A stretch of 64,000 nucleotides of DNA, taken from NCBI RefSeq assembly GCF_000236165.1, contig NZ_CM001373.1, forward strand, positions 2,426,500-2,490,499. The letters are read 5' to 3'. The translations under genes were made by a program, and so were the position numbers. The notes under the pieces were generated by a model. The model saw nothing but the letters and a program-made list of their open reading frames with translations. It did not search any database and was not told the DNA's origin. This document shows, in pieces, positions 44,298 to 54,294 of this stretch (position 1 is its first letter; every line of letters begins with the position of its first letter). The DNA is from Fluoribacter dumoffii NY 23 (GTDB taxonomy: Bacteria > Pseudomonadota > Gammaproteobacteria > Legionellales > Legionellaceae).

Positions 44298-45095
44298 TCA
44301 GGAATTTTTAAACCCGCGCTCCCTAACCTGCGCAAAGCTCCCGGTTTTTAGGAAACTCATGATGAGCTGTCTGGTTTTGGCGTTGTTCATAATGAATGTA
44401 TGATTGGAATTCACAATAACCGGCTCATTTTGCCCTTGCAAACGCGCTGAATCAGGAGGAACTTTCGCATCATAGCGCCCGGCGATAATGCCTATTTTTA
44501 TGTTCGGAACCGGAACACGGTGTACATAGGAAGTTTGGTCAGAGCTCAACTCAGCCAATGGCTTTATTGGCGTCGTCAGCATAGGAAACATTTTGGTCGA
44601 CATTTTTGCCAGCTTTGATCCCTGATTGGGCGGGGCCAGCATGATAAGGCACCCGATATTTTTTAATTGTTTTTGCGGTAAACCGGATAAAGCCTGTCGA
44701 GTAATAATGCCTCCCAGACTATGGGTGATAAAATTAATTTTTACACCCGGGTTTTTCTTCAATAAATTTTTTATAAACTGGTTTAAATAAAGCCCATGTT
44801 CCTGAATACTGTATTTTGGAGAGGGGTAACTGTAGGAGTAAACCTCATATCCCTGCCTCTTCAAATAATTTTTTAATGGCCACATGCTCAGGGATGTACG
44901 CATCAAACCATGGATTAGCACCACTATTTCCCGAGCCGGTTCTGATTGCACTTGTACTGAGGGAGAGCTTGTATGGATTTGCTTGTGTGAAGTGGGTAAA
45001 AAGGCATAAGCTTGGCCCATACACATTATTCCAAAGACTAATACCAGAATATACCGAGCCCATGGGAAACCTTTAAGAATGGTCTTGGTGGCCAT
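44298..45095 (-). CDS. Exported alpha/beta hydrolase (esterase/lipase-like)
   Basis: The 265-residue protein has an N-terminal signal or anchor (residues 12-31, ending CMGQAYA). The hydrolase core has the oxyanion loop LIHGLM (60-65), nucleophile Ser126 in THSLGG, a likely acid D209 (GRYDAKVPPD) and His232 (NSNHTF). The triad order and spacing fit the family, and the layout resembles short lipase/esterase-like proteins of Legionella and Coxiella. The substrate is not predictable. It is monocistronic, with its promoter in the 283-bp gap 45096-45378. Confidence 0.85.
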   Translation of the reverse strand: MATKTILKGFPWARYILVLVFGIMCMGQAYAFLPTSHKQIHTSSPSVQVQSEPAREIVVLIHGLMRTSLSMWPLKNYLKRQGYEVYSYSYPSPKYSIQEHGLYLNQFIKNLLKKNPGVKINFITHSLGGIITRQALSGLPQKQLKNIGCLIMLAPPNQGSKLAKMSTKMFPMLTTPIKPLAELSSDQTSYVHRVPVPNIKIGIIAGRYDAKVPPDSARLQGQNEPVIVNSNHTFIMNNAKTRQLIMSFLKTGSFAQVRERGFKNS

Positions 45096-45378
45096 TTTTT
45101 CCTTTTTTATTACTGTTAACCCTCACGTTTCATTGAATTAATATATCAGTTTCATAAAACTTTCCAATATAAATGCGAGTAAAATTTAAGGCGTATTAAC
45201 AATCCATCCCACCCACTTTAATTATTAATTAACTATTTTGATAAATTTATGGATTTAATGTTTGATTTATGATAAATCTTTATCCACTTCCTTCTCGATA
45301 AATCACTCTGAAAATGATCTTTATTCCTTAAGTTGCATGGGCTTAGGACCTATTAATTCAAACCAATGAGGAGTTTAT

Positions 45379-45777
45379 ATGTTAAAAAAAATGATTGCAG
45401 CCACTCTGTCTCTAATCAATTTAGGTGCCGTTCTTCCGGCATACGCGAATGAGGATTTTAGCTGCAAGGTGGAAGTTGCTGTTGCGACTCCCCCTGTGCA
45501 ATGGGATCAAAATGTAGCATTTAATGTGACCAATGAATTTGGGTTAAGTAAATCTCTTACCCTGATGGGTGGGAAATCTCCTCAATTTATTGAGAAAATC
45601 CCTTGTTCTCCAACTCCTTTAACCATCAGTGCAACTATATATTCAGTCCCCACTGCTTCTTTATTTCAAGGACCAGCTATTGGCCAGTGTGTACTCAAAG
45701 CCGGACAAGTCGTATTAAATGGTCCCGACAATAGTGTTTCTGTAGTATTTCCCTATGATTTTAATTGCTCCAATTAA
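45379..45777 (+). CDS. Small secreted protein of unknown function
   Basis: The 132-residue protein has a clear signal peptide (MLKKMIAATLSLINLGAVLP then AYA). The mature part is about 108 residues, beta-rich, with four cysteines (about 28, 75, 105 and near the C-terminus) that could form two disulfides. ATG at 45379 follows TGAGGAG. Family not recognised. A hairpin at 45788 may terminate it. Confidence 0.6.
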   Translation: MLKKMIAATLSLINLGAVLPAYANEDFSCKVEVAVATPPVQWDQNVAFNVTNEFGLSKSLTLMGGKSPQFIEKIPCSPTPLTISATIYSVPTASLFQGPAIGQCVLKAGQVVLNGPDNSVSVVFPYDFNCSN

Positions 45778-45787
45778 TTTGGAGCTT

Positions 45788-45807
45788 TGCCTACATTGCT
45801 GTAGGCA
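45788..45807. terminator. Short hairpin between convergent genes
   Basis: TGCCTACA (45788-45795) and TGTAGGCA (45800-45807) form a perfect 8-base stem with a 4-base loop. It lies between genes ending at 45777 (+) and 45821 (-). A T-run (ATTTTT) comes 11 bases later on the plus strand. It could act as a bidirectional terminator. Confidence 0.5.
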
Positions 45808-45820
45808 GGTACATCAATTT

Positions 45821-46456
45821 TTAAAGAGTGTCATCATCTCTCTGGCAACGCATTCCCCAACTTGCTCCCACACAAGTGAAGATTGCCCCCAGGAAAAAGA
45901 GCGTGAACATGATAAAAGCACCTGAAGTAAGATTTGCAGGCGTCACATTAACCTCTACTACTGCTTCATTCTGGCCATTTTTCATTGCTGAAGAGATTTT
46001 AGTAGTGCCCACAGGGGTGGTAATTTGGTTCACTGTTACAGGAACTGCCACTACAGTACGGGAAATGGAATTGGTATACGTCGCTACGGATTGACTTAAC
46101 AGCCCTACCAGCATAGCCCCAAGGATTAATGCCACAACCCAGGTAAGAAAGCCATAGATAATTCCCAAATTATGTTCGGGGCAGTAAAGACGTCCGAGAT
46201 AACCGGCCGTAAATCCTGCAACAAGCGTAGACACCGCCACCCCAATAATAATTCCTACCATTCCTCCTATAACTGCCAAGACAGAACCATTACTCATGGT
46301 TTTAAAAACGCTTAAGCCTATGGCGATACCGAAAAGATTCAATAAAAAACTCAAGCCTAAAGCAGTTAGGGCCCCTGCCAAAACAGCTGTCCAAGAAATA
46401 CGTTTATTTGGATGGATGTGGCAATATTCTCGAACAGTTGTATTTTCACTTATCAT
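45821..46456 (-). CDS. Four-helix membrane protein of unknown function
   Basis: The 211-residue protein has four hydrophobic helices at about 22-47, 58-85, 97-122 and 180-202, with a small polar domain between helices 3 and 4. Helix 2 is Gly-rich (VIGGMVGIIIGVAVSTL). The N-terminus is cytosolic and His-containing (EYCHIHPNKRISW). No named family was recognised. It is preceded by AAGGAG and is monocistronic. Confidence 0.6.
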   Translation of the reverse strand: MISENTTVREYCHIHPNKRISWTAVLAGALTALGLSFLLNLFGIAIGLSVFKTMSNGSVLAVIGGMVGIIIGVAVSTLVAGFTAGYLGRLYCPEHNLGIIYGFLTWVVALILGAMLVGLLSQSVATYTNSISRTVVAVPVTVNQITTPVGTTKISSAMKNGQNEAVVEVNVTPANLTSGAFIMFTLFFLGAIFTCVGASWGMRCQRDDDTL

Positions 46457-46651
46457 TTGAATCTCCTTATCTCATGATGAATTTGCAGCTTCAGGGATAC
46501 ATGAAGTTTGCTCTATGGACTGTGTTGCAGTTTAAATGAATTTTACCCATTGGGTAATAAATTGTTTTTACTGAAAAATTAACCCAAGTACCTACTTTTT
46601 TCAAGAGCAGATACAATTGACCTGTCTATGCACAAAACCGATTGCTTTCCT

Positions 46652-47509
46652 CTAGGGTTCAGCTATTTGTTCTATATTTTTGACTATATTTGTTGCAATT
46701 GTGGTTAAGGGTAAATCATTATCATCTTTACCAAAAGGTTCTTCCAATTCTTCCGATAATATTTCCAACCCCAACAAGATATACACAATCATGACCATCA
46801 TGGGAATAATGAGGAATCCAAAAGTATCTACCCACCCAAAAGGGAACATGATTGCATAAAAGAGTAATGCCTGTTTGACAAAAAAGGCAAAAGCAGGAGG
46901 AACATGGGTATTGGCAATTCGTTCACAACCACCAGTCATATCAATTAAATTGGCTATATGAATGTCCAAGGCTAGGTATTGTTCCAGGTGCAGCTTGTTT
47001 TCCTTTCGTAGCTGATTTAGCAATTGATACATTTTTTTTGTCACTAACAGTACCGGATTTTTTCCCTCCGCCTCGTGAATACACAAAGACAGTAACTCTG
47101 TATTAATCTCATTAGTCTCTTTTCGTAAGTGAGATTTAATAATAATGGGTAATTTTTTCAACCACTCATAAAATTCAGGGTATTGATCAAGGCCCACAAA
47201 TGCATCGAATTTTAAGCCCAAATTTCGGCAATTATTCACGATTGAACCCCATAAAATCCTTCCTTCCCACCAACGCGAATAACTGGTATTCACTCTAAAT
47301 CCAATAACTATAGTGAGAATAAAGCTGAAAATCAGATGAAACTGCCCTAAATTATAGCGGGTGGCCTTTTCAAAAAAATAAGCAATGATCACTGCATAAA
47401 CGATCATAAAGATAATAATCGGCAATAATTTTCTAAAAACTTTTTCTTTATAAAACAAGAAAAGATGGGGAATCCAGGCTAAAAGATTATGTGATCTTGA
47501 TTTCATCAA
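46652..47509 (-). CDS. Bestrophin-like ion channel (UPF0187/YneE family)
   Basis: The 285-residue protein has membrane helices at about 28-48, 57-75, 210-230 and 233-252. The bestrophin signatures are RWWEGRILWG (79-88), CERIANTHVPPAF (usually TPxP) and EEPFGKDDNDLP near the C-terminus. Bacterial homologues form pentameric channels; some conduct cations rather than chloride. The physiological role is unknown. It is divergent from the S1P lyase gene, 125 bp away. Confidence 0.9.
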   Translation of the reverse strand: MMKSRSHNLLAWIPHLFLFYKEKVFRKLLPIIIFMIVYAVIIAYFFEKATRYNLGQFHLIFSFILTIVIGFRVNTSYSRWWEGRILWGSIVNNCRNLGLKFDAFVGLDQYPEFYEWLKKLPIIIKSHLRKETNEINTELLSLCIHEAEGKNPVLLVTKKMYQLLNQLRKENKLHLEQYLALDIHIANLIDMTGGCERIANTHVPPAFAFFVKQALLFYAIMFPFGWVDTFGFLIIPMMVMIVYILLGLEILSEELEEPFGKDDNDLPLTTIATNIVKNIEQIAEP

Positions 47510-47634
47510 AACTTACCCTATAAAAAAATACAGTGTAGCTTGACTCTTATTTCAAAGCAAAAACCGATCGTGACATAAATCATTAAAAGAGTTTTAATAT
47601 GCACGCCCCGATTCAAATAAAAGGATGTATAAAT

Positions 47635-49428
47635 ATGTTTACTTTCATTACCGGACTCCTAAATAGTGGACTTGAAGCATTCGATGAAACATTTAAAGAT
47701 ACCCCAGCCCATAAGATCGTTTTTGCGACAGCAGCACTTTATTTTATTTGGCAACAGTACCCTACAATAACGCAGGCCTATCGTTCCCGAAACAACACCA
47801 CTTTGAAACAGCGTTTAATTGACATAGCCTACAGTTTGGGCAAAAATTTACCACCAGTAAAATCCTACTTGGATAAGGAACTGAATAAAGATCTGCAGAA
47901 CACTAAAGACAAATTAAAGGAATTACGTGCACAAATGACCCTCCAAGATAAAATTCCTGAAAAAAAGACACCCGCAATTTTCCTTTTAAAAGAATTTGGT
48001 ATAGCTCCGGAAGAATGTCTTTTTAATTTTGCTGGTATAAAAGAGGGAGACGAGGCCAGGCGATTTACTGTTAAGGAAGGAGATGGGAAGGATTCAGGTG
48101 CGCTTTATGCAGTTCATCCCCGGGAACTTACCGAATTACTTAAAGAGGTCTATGCAAAAAGTTCTTTAATCAATCCCCTGCACGATAAATGGCCACGGAT
48201 TGTTGCCATGCAGGCTGAGATTATTCGCTGGTGCCAGGATTTATTTGGCGGCTCTAAAGAAGCTTATGGACTTATCACCCATGGAGGTACGACAAGTATT
48301 ATTGAAGCCATGGCTGCTTATGTCACTCATGCACGGGCGAAAGGAATTAAAAATCCTGAAATTGTGGTACCGGAAACAGCACACGCAGCATTTAAAAAAG
48401 CAGCTGATTTGACCGGTGCCCGATTGATTACCGTTCCAGTTGATCCAAAATCCGGTGCTGTTAACGCACATGTAATGAGAAAATACATTTCGGGCAATAC
48501 TGCCGTAATTGTGGGATCAGCTCCCTCTTTCATGTATGGTGTAAATGATCCAATCCCTGAGTTAGGGAAGGTAGCTCAGGAATTGGGTGTCCCATTGCAT
48601 GTAGATGCATGCTTGGGTGGATTTTTAACTGCATTTCTGGAGACTTCTAAAACTCCTATGGATTTTCGCGTGAAAGGGGTTACTTCCATATCAGCAGATT
48701 TGCACAAATACGGTAATTGCCCTAAAGGCACTTCTGTTTGCCTTTTTAGTGAAGACTCCCCTGTTTTATCAGTATATGCTGCGCTAAACTGGTCAGGCGG
48801 GCTTTATACTACTCCCGGTATTTTAGACGGTTCAACCAGTGGGGCACGGGTTGCAGAAATATATACCACTCTCTCCTATTACGGACGTAAACAATATCAG
48901 GAAATCTCCAGGAGTATTATAACAATGCGCCAACGTCTGCAAGACAAGTTTGCCGAACTCTATAAACCTGATGCATCAGGAAAGCGCGACATCTATATTT
49001 TTGGAAACCCTCAATGGTCCGTTCTGGGTTTCCGGAGTGATACTTTGAACCCTCATTTTATTGCGAACGAGCTGGATAAGCGCGGTTGGAAACTGAATTC
49101 ACTACAAAAACCTGATGGATTCCATTTGTGCTTGACTCATGTGCATACTTTAGTTGATCGCTTTGAAGATAAATTTATTAAAGACCTGCAAGAGTCGATA
49201 GAGGCCGTGAAGCAATATCCCGCTGACAAAAAACCTGAGGGTAACGTTAAAGTCTATGGAACCATAGGAATACTGCCTACCCAAGTACAAGAAGTAATAT
49301 GCCGACAATACCAAAGAGCCCGCCTATATTATGAAGCGACATGTACCCAATTAGGATTTTTCTCAACCCCAGACAGACAAGAGAATAAAATGGATATTTC
49401 CGAAGAAAAGAAAGAACTCACCTTATAA
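47635..49428 (+). CDS. legS2: Sphingosine-1-phosphate lyase (LegS2/LpSpl-like)
   Basis: The product is about 597 residues from ATG at 47635 (AAGGA nine bases upstream); an earlier ATG at 47599 is also possible. Residues 1-60 include a hydrophobic helix ([15 protein letters not shown]) like the membrane anchor of eukaryotic S1P lyase. The PLP-dependent decarboxylase fold follows, with [20 protein letters not shown] and the PLP lysine K358 in [14 protein letters not shown]. The enzyme cleaves sphingosine-1-phosphate to phosphoethanolamine and hexadecenal. In L. pneumophila the homologue is a Dot/Icm effector acting on host sphingolipids and autophagy. Bacteria generally lack this pathway, so acquisition from a eukaryote is the accepted view. 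Secretion here is inferred from homology. Confidence 0.9.
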   Translation: MFTFITGLLNSGLEAFDETFKDTPAHKIVFATAALYFIWQQYPTITQAYRSRNNTTLKQRLIDIAYSLGKNLPPVKSYLDKELNKDLQNTKDKLKELRAQMTLQDKIPEKKTPAIFLLKEFGIAPEECLFNFAGIKEGDEARRFTVKEGDGKDSGALYAVHPRELTELLKEVYAKSSLINPLHDKWPRIVAMQAEIIRWCQDLFGGSKEAYGLITHGGTTSIIEAMAAYVTHARAKGIKNPEIVVPETAHAAFKKAADLTGARLITVPVDPKSGAVNAHVMRKYISGNTAVIVGSAPSFMYGVNDPIPELGKVAQELGVPLHVDACLGGFLTAFLETSKTPMDFRVKGVTSISADLHKYGNCPKGTSVCLFSEDSPVLSVYAALNWSGGLYTTPGILDGSTSGARVAEIYTTLSYYGRKQYQEISRSIITMRQRLQDKFAELYKPDASGKRDIYIFGNPQWSVLGFRSDTLNPHFIANELDKRGWKLNSLQKPDGFHLCLTHVHTLVDRFEDKFIKDLQESIEAVKQYPADKKPEGNVKVYGTIGILPTQVQEVICRQYQRARLYYEATCTQLGFFSTPDRQENKMDISEEKKELTL

Positions 49429-49457
49429 TTGTACGAATTATTATTTCAACCTGTAAA

Positions 49458-49490
49458 TGTGTCATTCCCGCCTAAAGCGGGAATGACATA
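49458..49490. repeat. Perfect palindromic hairpin between convergent genes
   Basis: TGTCATTCCCGC (49460-49471) and GCGGGAATGACA (49477-49488) are perfect 12-base complements with a 5-base loop. It lies 32 bp after the S1P lyase stop and 50 bp from the end of the convergent GDSL gene. The sequence resembles widespread short palindromes of the GTCATTCCCGC type found as dispersed repeats in proteobacteria. It has no T-run, so it is more likely a repeat than a pure terminator. Confidence 0.65.
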
Positions 49491-49537
49491 GACTTTCTAC
49501 AACCACGCCGAAGACCGCATGGGGAGTACGAAAAACC

Positions 49538-50638
49538 TTAAGCCCATAGTTTTATTTTATTTTCGATCTCCAATGATAATGCCCGATGAGCCATATCTGT
49601 TGGATGAACTGAATCAGCAAAAAGATAATTGTTTGATGTTTGCTGGCATAAAATGGCTAATGGAGCGGTACAAACAGGATCGGTAACATTCTTAAATAAG
49701 AAAGAGATCCCATTTACTACTGTAGGCCTGCCCGCCAGTGCATTACTGATTAGATTATCCAAAGCCATATAAGTATCGAAATACAAAATCTTTACATCAT
49801 GGTGTTTATAACGCTTCATCACAGCACCCAGCTTTTGATTTAACAAAGAATCAAACATAAAACTGAGATTTTTTATATCCGCTGGAAGCGATGGATTACC
49901 TATTGTGCCGGCCAATCGGGTTATAAAAGGCGTCACTCCGATGTTGGGCAAGGACAATACTACAATTCTTTTAGCACCTCGCGCACTAAGTGCTTCAACC
50001 TGCTGGACTATTTGAGTAGTCGTTTGGTCTATCAATTGCATGAAAGCAATTGGATTAAGTTGTGAGGCAATCCCTGACAGCATGTCATTCGCGCCGCCCC
50101 AAATGAAAAACATCGCCTTGGGATCCAACTTTTTGGGTACAGTGGCCAAATAGTTCTGAACTTGCCGGGCAATGGATGGAGCCCAATAAAAATTCACCCC
50201 AGGTTCCGCGACAACCCTGGCACCACCACAAGCATAATTAAATCCCTTGGGTAACAACACCGGCGTGGGTGGCGGTGGTCGGCTTGGATCAATATAGAGA
50301 GGAGTTGTATTGTTGGTTATCTTATCGTTAAGTGAAGGAAACAAGGTACCTGGAGGTAGAAGAGGTACACCCAGGATATCATGCGCCACATATTGGGACC
50401 ATGTATAACCATTAAAAGTTGTAAAAGTTGGAGCTTTATCAGGTGTTCCATTGATAAGTGTAAAGGTATTATTGAAACCGCTATCAGATAAACTGTCACC
50501 AAAAAATACAAGCTGGGTAATTTCACTAAATTTCACTGCTTGAGCGTTATTAGGCAGAATACAGAACGTAAACATACCGACCAACACCAGCAATTGGGTT
50601 TTGGCATGTAATATCATTTTTCTTATTTTTGCTAACAT
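49538..50638 (-). CDS. Secreted GDSL (SGNH) lipase/lysophospholipase-like
   Basis: The 366-residue protein has a signal peptide, best from the second Met at residue 8 (ending NNAQA). It has the GDSL block FGDSLSDSG with Ser49, block II/III elements and GGANDM. Block V is DSVHPTDMAH near the C-terminus, giving Asp and His. Legionella secretes several GDSL lysophospholipases and acyltransferases (PlaA, PlaC, PlaD group). This protein belongs to that superfamily, but I cannot say which member. A Pro-rich insert (SRPPPPTPVLLP, about 120) is unusual. It lies 22 bp downstream of the FadL gene on the same strand, so they may share a transcript. Confidence 0.85.
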   Translation of the reverse strand: MLAKIRKMILHAKTQLLVLVGMFTFCILPNNAQAVKFSEITQLVFFGDSLSDSGFNNTFTLINGTPDKAPTFTTFNGYTWSQYVAHDILGVPLLPPGTLFPSLNDKITNNTTPLYIDPSRPPPPTPVLLPKGFNYACGGARVVAEPGVNFYWAPSIARQVQNYLATVPKKLDPKAMFFIWGGANDMLSGIASQLNPIAFMQLIDQTTTQIVQQVEALSARGAKRIVVLSLPNIGVTPFITRLAGTIGNPSLPADIKNLSFMFDSLLNQKLGAVMKRYKHHDVKILYFDTYMALDNLISNALAGRPTVVNGISFLFKNVTDPVCTAPLAILCQQTSNNYLFADSVHPTDMAHRALSLEIENKIKLWA

Positions 50639-50660
50639 TCAATTATCTCCTTATAATGAC

Positions 50661-52049
50661 TTAGCAGCTGTAACGTAAGCCCAGTGATACAATATTCTCT
50701 GTCCCTTTGTAATCGGCACTGGCCTGATTTATTTCTAAAGGTGCATCCACACCCGGTATTCCTGCATTGACCTGAGCGGTGTTTATAGATTGTTTATGAA
50801 TAAAAATATGCGAATAGGCTGCGTCAACGGAAAAATGATTATTTACCAGATAGCTAAGTCCCAAATTTAACCAATACTTATCGGAGTCAGGCAATAAGGA
50901 ATTACGATTTTCAGAGTCTAATGGTGACTGATCCCAGGCAAACCCGCCACGTAAGGTCAGAGAAGAGTTATAACGATAATCGGCACCTAAAGCACCAAAA
51001 AAGGAATTGTGCCATTTCATGGGAACTCTATAAACAGGCTCATACGCATCCGGGATTGAAACCAAAATATCATCCAAGTAATCCCAGAAATTCACCTGGG
51101 CCGTTGCTTTCAGAGTCCATTGTTGAATATCTCGAGCAACACCGATGGTTAAAACCCCTGGTGTTCTTAATGTATGACTCACCGAAGTTTCACTATTAAA
51201 CAAAAAGGTATTTGCAGGCGACGGAACAATATCACCAATAATCGTATACTGCTCGCCGTGGCCGCTTAGTTTTGTGGAGATTTCTGACCGATAGCTCACG
51301 CCAATGCGCGTCATTGAATCCATTTGATACAAGGCACCAACGGTATAGCCATAACCCCAGCCATCACTCTTCAAATAAGTTGGTTCTGTTGCTGCAATCA
51401 ATTCATCAATGGGAGGAATCCCCGTATTAATTCCATTAAAGTGGGAGAAAATAGTTTTTAAATACTGAGCTTGAAAACCCGCTCCCAACGATAATTTTTC
51501 ATGAATTTGGTAAGATAGTGAGGGGTTAATGTCAACAGAGTTAATCTCGGTTTTTACTGACGCATAGCGTAACACTGAATCTTCAGAGTATTTATTATAT
51601 AAATAGAATGGCTCAACTACGGCTAATCCCACAGTCAACTTATCGATGGGGGTACGCCATCCCATATAACCTTGAGGAATGAATACTGCATTACTGATGT
51701 TGTGTTCTGCGGGGTCTCCTTGCACAGAGCCCACAATAGCTGAGGGCGGCATGCCGGGAACAAAAAAAGTATGGGTAGCCATTCCATCATACATGCTTAT
51801 TTCAGGGATAAATTCACTGGCGGCGACATATATTTGGTTTTGCTGTAATGCAGATAATGTGGCCGGATTGTTAAATAAGGCCGAGACATCATTAGCAGCA
51901 GCTGCAGAGCCGGCCATCGCAGAACCTTGCAAACTGGGACTGGTTTCATTTAACTGAAAGCCTCCCGCATATACGGGTAAAGCAACAATAAACTGAGACA
52001 TCACAACAGCAACTGCAAACTCCTTGCTTAATAAACGTGAATCACTCAC
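50661..52049 (-). CDS. FadL/OmpP1-type outer membrane hydrophobic-compound transporter
   Basis: The 462-residue protein starts with GTG at 52049, with AGGAG six bases upstream. A signal peptide (ends VYAGG, about 28-30) is followed by FQLNETSPSLQGSAMAGSAA and the plug motif NPA at 61-63, typical of FadL. The rest alternates like a 14-strand barrel and ends LGLRYSC, an unusual Cys at the last position. FadL proteins bring long-chain fatty acids or hydrophobic compounds across the outer membrane. With a GDSL lipase on one side and an acyl-CoA dehydrogenase on the other, fatty-acid scavenging is a plausible role. Confidence 0.88.
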   Translation of the reverse strand: MSDSRLLSKEFAVAVVMSQFIVALPVYAGGFQLNETSPSLQGSAMAGSAAAANDVSALFNNPATLSALQQNQIYVAASEFIPEISMYDGMATHTFFVPGMPPSAIVGSVQGDPAEHNISNAVFIPQGYMGWRTPIDKLTVGLAVVEPFYLYNKYSEDSVLRYASVKTEINSVDINPSLSYQIHEKLSLGAGFQAQYLKTIFSHFNGINTGIPPIDELIAATEPTYLKSDGWGYGYTVGALYQMDSMTRIGVSYRSEISTKLSGHGEQYTIIGDIVPSPANTFLFNSETSVSHTLRTPGVLTIGVARDIQQWTLKATAQVNFWDYLDDILVSIPDAYEPVYRVPMKWHNSFFGALGADYRYNSSLTLRGGFAWDQSPLDSENRNSLLPDSDKYWLNLGLSYLVNNHFSVDAAYSHIFIHKQSINTAQVNAGIPGVDAPLEINQASADYKGTENIVSLGLRYSC

Positions 52050-52376
52050 CTTGGACTCCTTTCTTCTTTTCAGTGCAGTTCATTTTAAAAAACCCGCACT
52101 TACCTTGTCAGATTTATGAGAAAAGTTCAAATTTATTTTAACTTTTTCTTTTAAAAATTAGGCATTTACGCCGACTTAAGCAGCATACTTCGCAATTAAG
52201 CCAGGAGGGGCGTTTTAGAGGTCCTGAAAAAAAGAAAACCATGATTAGCAAGGTTTCAGAGAAGCTACCGCTATACTCCTTTGACTTAGGGGAATAATCT
52301 TGTCTTTAAAGCAGATTGCCCCCTGCCTTTAAGCCGGTTAAGATAGAGGTAATTAAACAATCTAAGGAATGGATTG
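52050..52376. promoter_or_regulatory. 327-bp divergent region between fadL-like and acyl-CoA dehydrogenase genes
   Basis: No coding sequence was seen. The region must carry both divergent promoters. Its middle is AT-rich (52110-52165), while 52200-52330 is more mixed. The ribosome-binding sites AGGAG for FadL (52056-52060, minus strand) and AAGGA for the dehydrogenase (52364-52368) are clear. No FadR-like operator could be identified with confidence. Confidence 0.45.
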
Positions 52377-54074
52377 ATGCGTGATTTTTTTCAAACTCCC
52401 CCGAAATTGGGTAATCAATATGAAGAAGATCGGGTACTTAAGTCTTATCTGGAATGGAAACTTCCTTCTTCCATGTTGAACGAAATTCAACCTGAATTGC
52501 ATCATCTGGGTCAACGCGTTATCGAAGACATCCTTAAATTGGGCCAAGAGGCTGAAGCTTGTCCGCCTCGACATATACCTTATGATCCCTGGGGAAAGCG
52601 CATTGACCATATCCAAGTATCCCCAGCATGGAAGGAACTCGATAAAATCTCCGCGCAAGAGAAACTAATCGCTATAGGGTATGAACGTAAGCACGGTGCT
52701 TTCTCCCGTATACATCAATTTGCCAAATTGTATCTGTTCCATCCCTCATCAGCAATTTATACATGTCCTCTCGCCATGACCGATGGGGCTGCACGTGCAT
52801 TGGAACTTCACGCTGATGAATCATTAAAGAAACATGCACTTCCTCATCTAATTTCTTCAGATCCCAATTTCTTCTGGACCTCGGGCCAATGGATGACTGA
52901 ACGTACAGGCGGCTCCGATGTCAGTGGAACCTCCACAATTGCAAGACCAGAAAATTCACATTTTCGTCTTAGCGGCGTTAAATGGTTTACTTCTGCCACA
53001 ACCTCACAAATCGCTATGACCCTTGCCCGTATTGAAGGAGCCCCTGAAGGCAGTAAAGGATTGAGTTTGTTTTATCTGGAACTGCGGAATCAAATGGGTA
53101 AATTAAACGGAATCCGTATCAATCGACTAAAAGAAAAGCTAGGAACTCGTGCCCTGCCTACTGCGGAATTGACCCTGGAAAATGCCACTGCCCTACTCGT
53201 TGGAGAAGCCGGGGACGGGGTTAAAAAGATTTCCTCTCTATTTAATATCACGCGCATTTACAATGCCTGTTGTGCTGTCGGTTATATGCGCCGTGCCCTT
53301 GCACTGGCTCGAGATTATGCTACAAAACGTGTCGCTTTCGGGCATACGCTATCAAAGCACGTACTGCATCTGGAAACATTGGCCAACATGCAAATGGAAT
53401 TTACGGCAGGATTTCATCTCGTATTCCATGCCATTGAATTATTAGGTAAGGATGAATCAGGTGAAGCAACAGAAAAAGAGCAAGGGGTGTTAAGGCTTTT
53501 AACCCCTCTTGTAAAACTTTATACAGCAAAACAAGCCATCGCCTTAGTAAGCGAAGCTCTAGAAGCCTTCGGCGGCGCGGGTTATATTGAAGATACCGGC
53601 CTGCCTCAATTATTGAGAAACGCGCAGGTTCTCTCTATATGGGAGGGGACAACCAATATTTTAAGTCTTGATGCTTTACGAGCAATGCATAAAGAAAATG
53701 CTGCGGAATTTTTTCTTGAGGACCTTTACCAACGGTTGGGCCAAATCAATCGTAAGGAACTTATTCAATCACAAGTAAAAGTAAAGGCAGCGATAAAAAA
53801 AATAAAAAACCACCTTATTTCCATGCCTGAAATGACTAACGCAGCGCAGCAAGCTGGAGCACGGCAACTTGCGTTTGCATTGGCACAAACTTACGCGGCC
53901 AGTTTGTTGTTAGAGCATGCCCAATGGTCTTTGCAAAACAATAAGGATATTCTTCCCGTTATTACCGCCAATCGCTGGTGTGAAAAAAATCTACCCGAGC
54001 TGGTTTCATTTTCCAAAAGCTACAGTAATGACTCGCAAATACTGGCTATGGATTATGATGAATTTCATGAGTAA
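52377..54074 (+). CDS. Acyl-CoA dehydrogenase, AidB-like clade
   Basis: The product is about 565 residues from ATG at 52377 (AAGGA eight bases before); a TTG just upstream is not needed. It has the acyl-CoA dehydrogenase order of N-terminal helical, beta-barrel and C-terminal helical domains. The FAD and catalytic region includes WMTERTGGSDV and WFTSATTSQIA. YIEDTGLPQLLRNAQVLSIW then EGTTN (W422) is typical of the AidB/IBR3-like clade. AidB of E. coli is a DNA-damage-response flavoprotein. Other clade members act on branched or aromatic acyl-CoAs. Context beside FadL favours a role in fatty-acid or acyl-CoA metabolism, but the substrate is open. Confidence 0.85.
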   Translation: MRDFFQTPPKLGNQYEEDRVLKSYLEWKLPSSMLNEIQPELHHLGQRVIEDILKLGQEAEACPPRHIPYDPWGKRIDHIQVSPAWKELDKISAQEKLIAIGYERKHGAFSRIHQFAKLYLFHPSSAIYTCPLAMTDGAARALELHADESLKKHALPHLISSDPNFFWTSGQWMTERTGGSDVSGTSTIARPENSHFRLSGVKWFTSATTSQIAMTLARIEGAPEGSKGLSLFYLELRNQMGKLNGIRINRLKEKLGTRALPTAELTLENATALLVGEAGDGVKKISSLFNITRIYNACCAVGYMRRALALARDYATKRVAFGHTLSKHVLHLETLANMQMEFTAGFHLVFHAIELLGKDESGEATEKEQGVLRLLTPLVKLYTAKQAIALVSEALEAFGGAGYIEDTGLPQLLRNAQVLSIWEGTTNILSLDALRAMHKENAAEFFLEDLYQRLGQINRKELIQSQVKVKAAIKKIKNHLISMPEMTNAAQQAGARQLAFALAQTYAASLLLEHAQWSLQNNKDILPVITANRWCEKNLPELVSFSKSYSNDSQILAMDYDEFHE

Positions 54075-54294
54075 CCTATTAGAAAAGCCTGGTTGGGAAA
54101 AAAATATTCGAGCGAAAAAAAAGATAAAAACACCCTCAATTCAAATCAATGCAGATTTTTTTTAAACATTTTTTTACAGGAGAGCAGAGCGGATGCCGTG
54201 CGTTTTCGTTCATAAAAAAATCTTGCATTCTGCCCTAAAGCTCTTTATTGTTAAAATCGTCAAATTACTAATCATATGAAAATTAAGGGAATTT

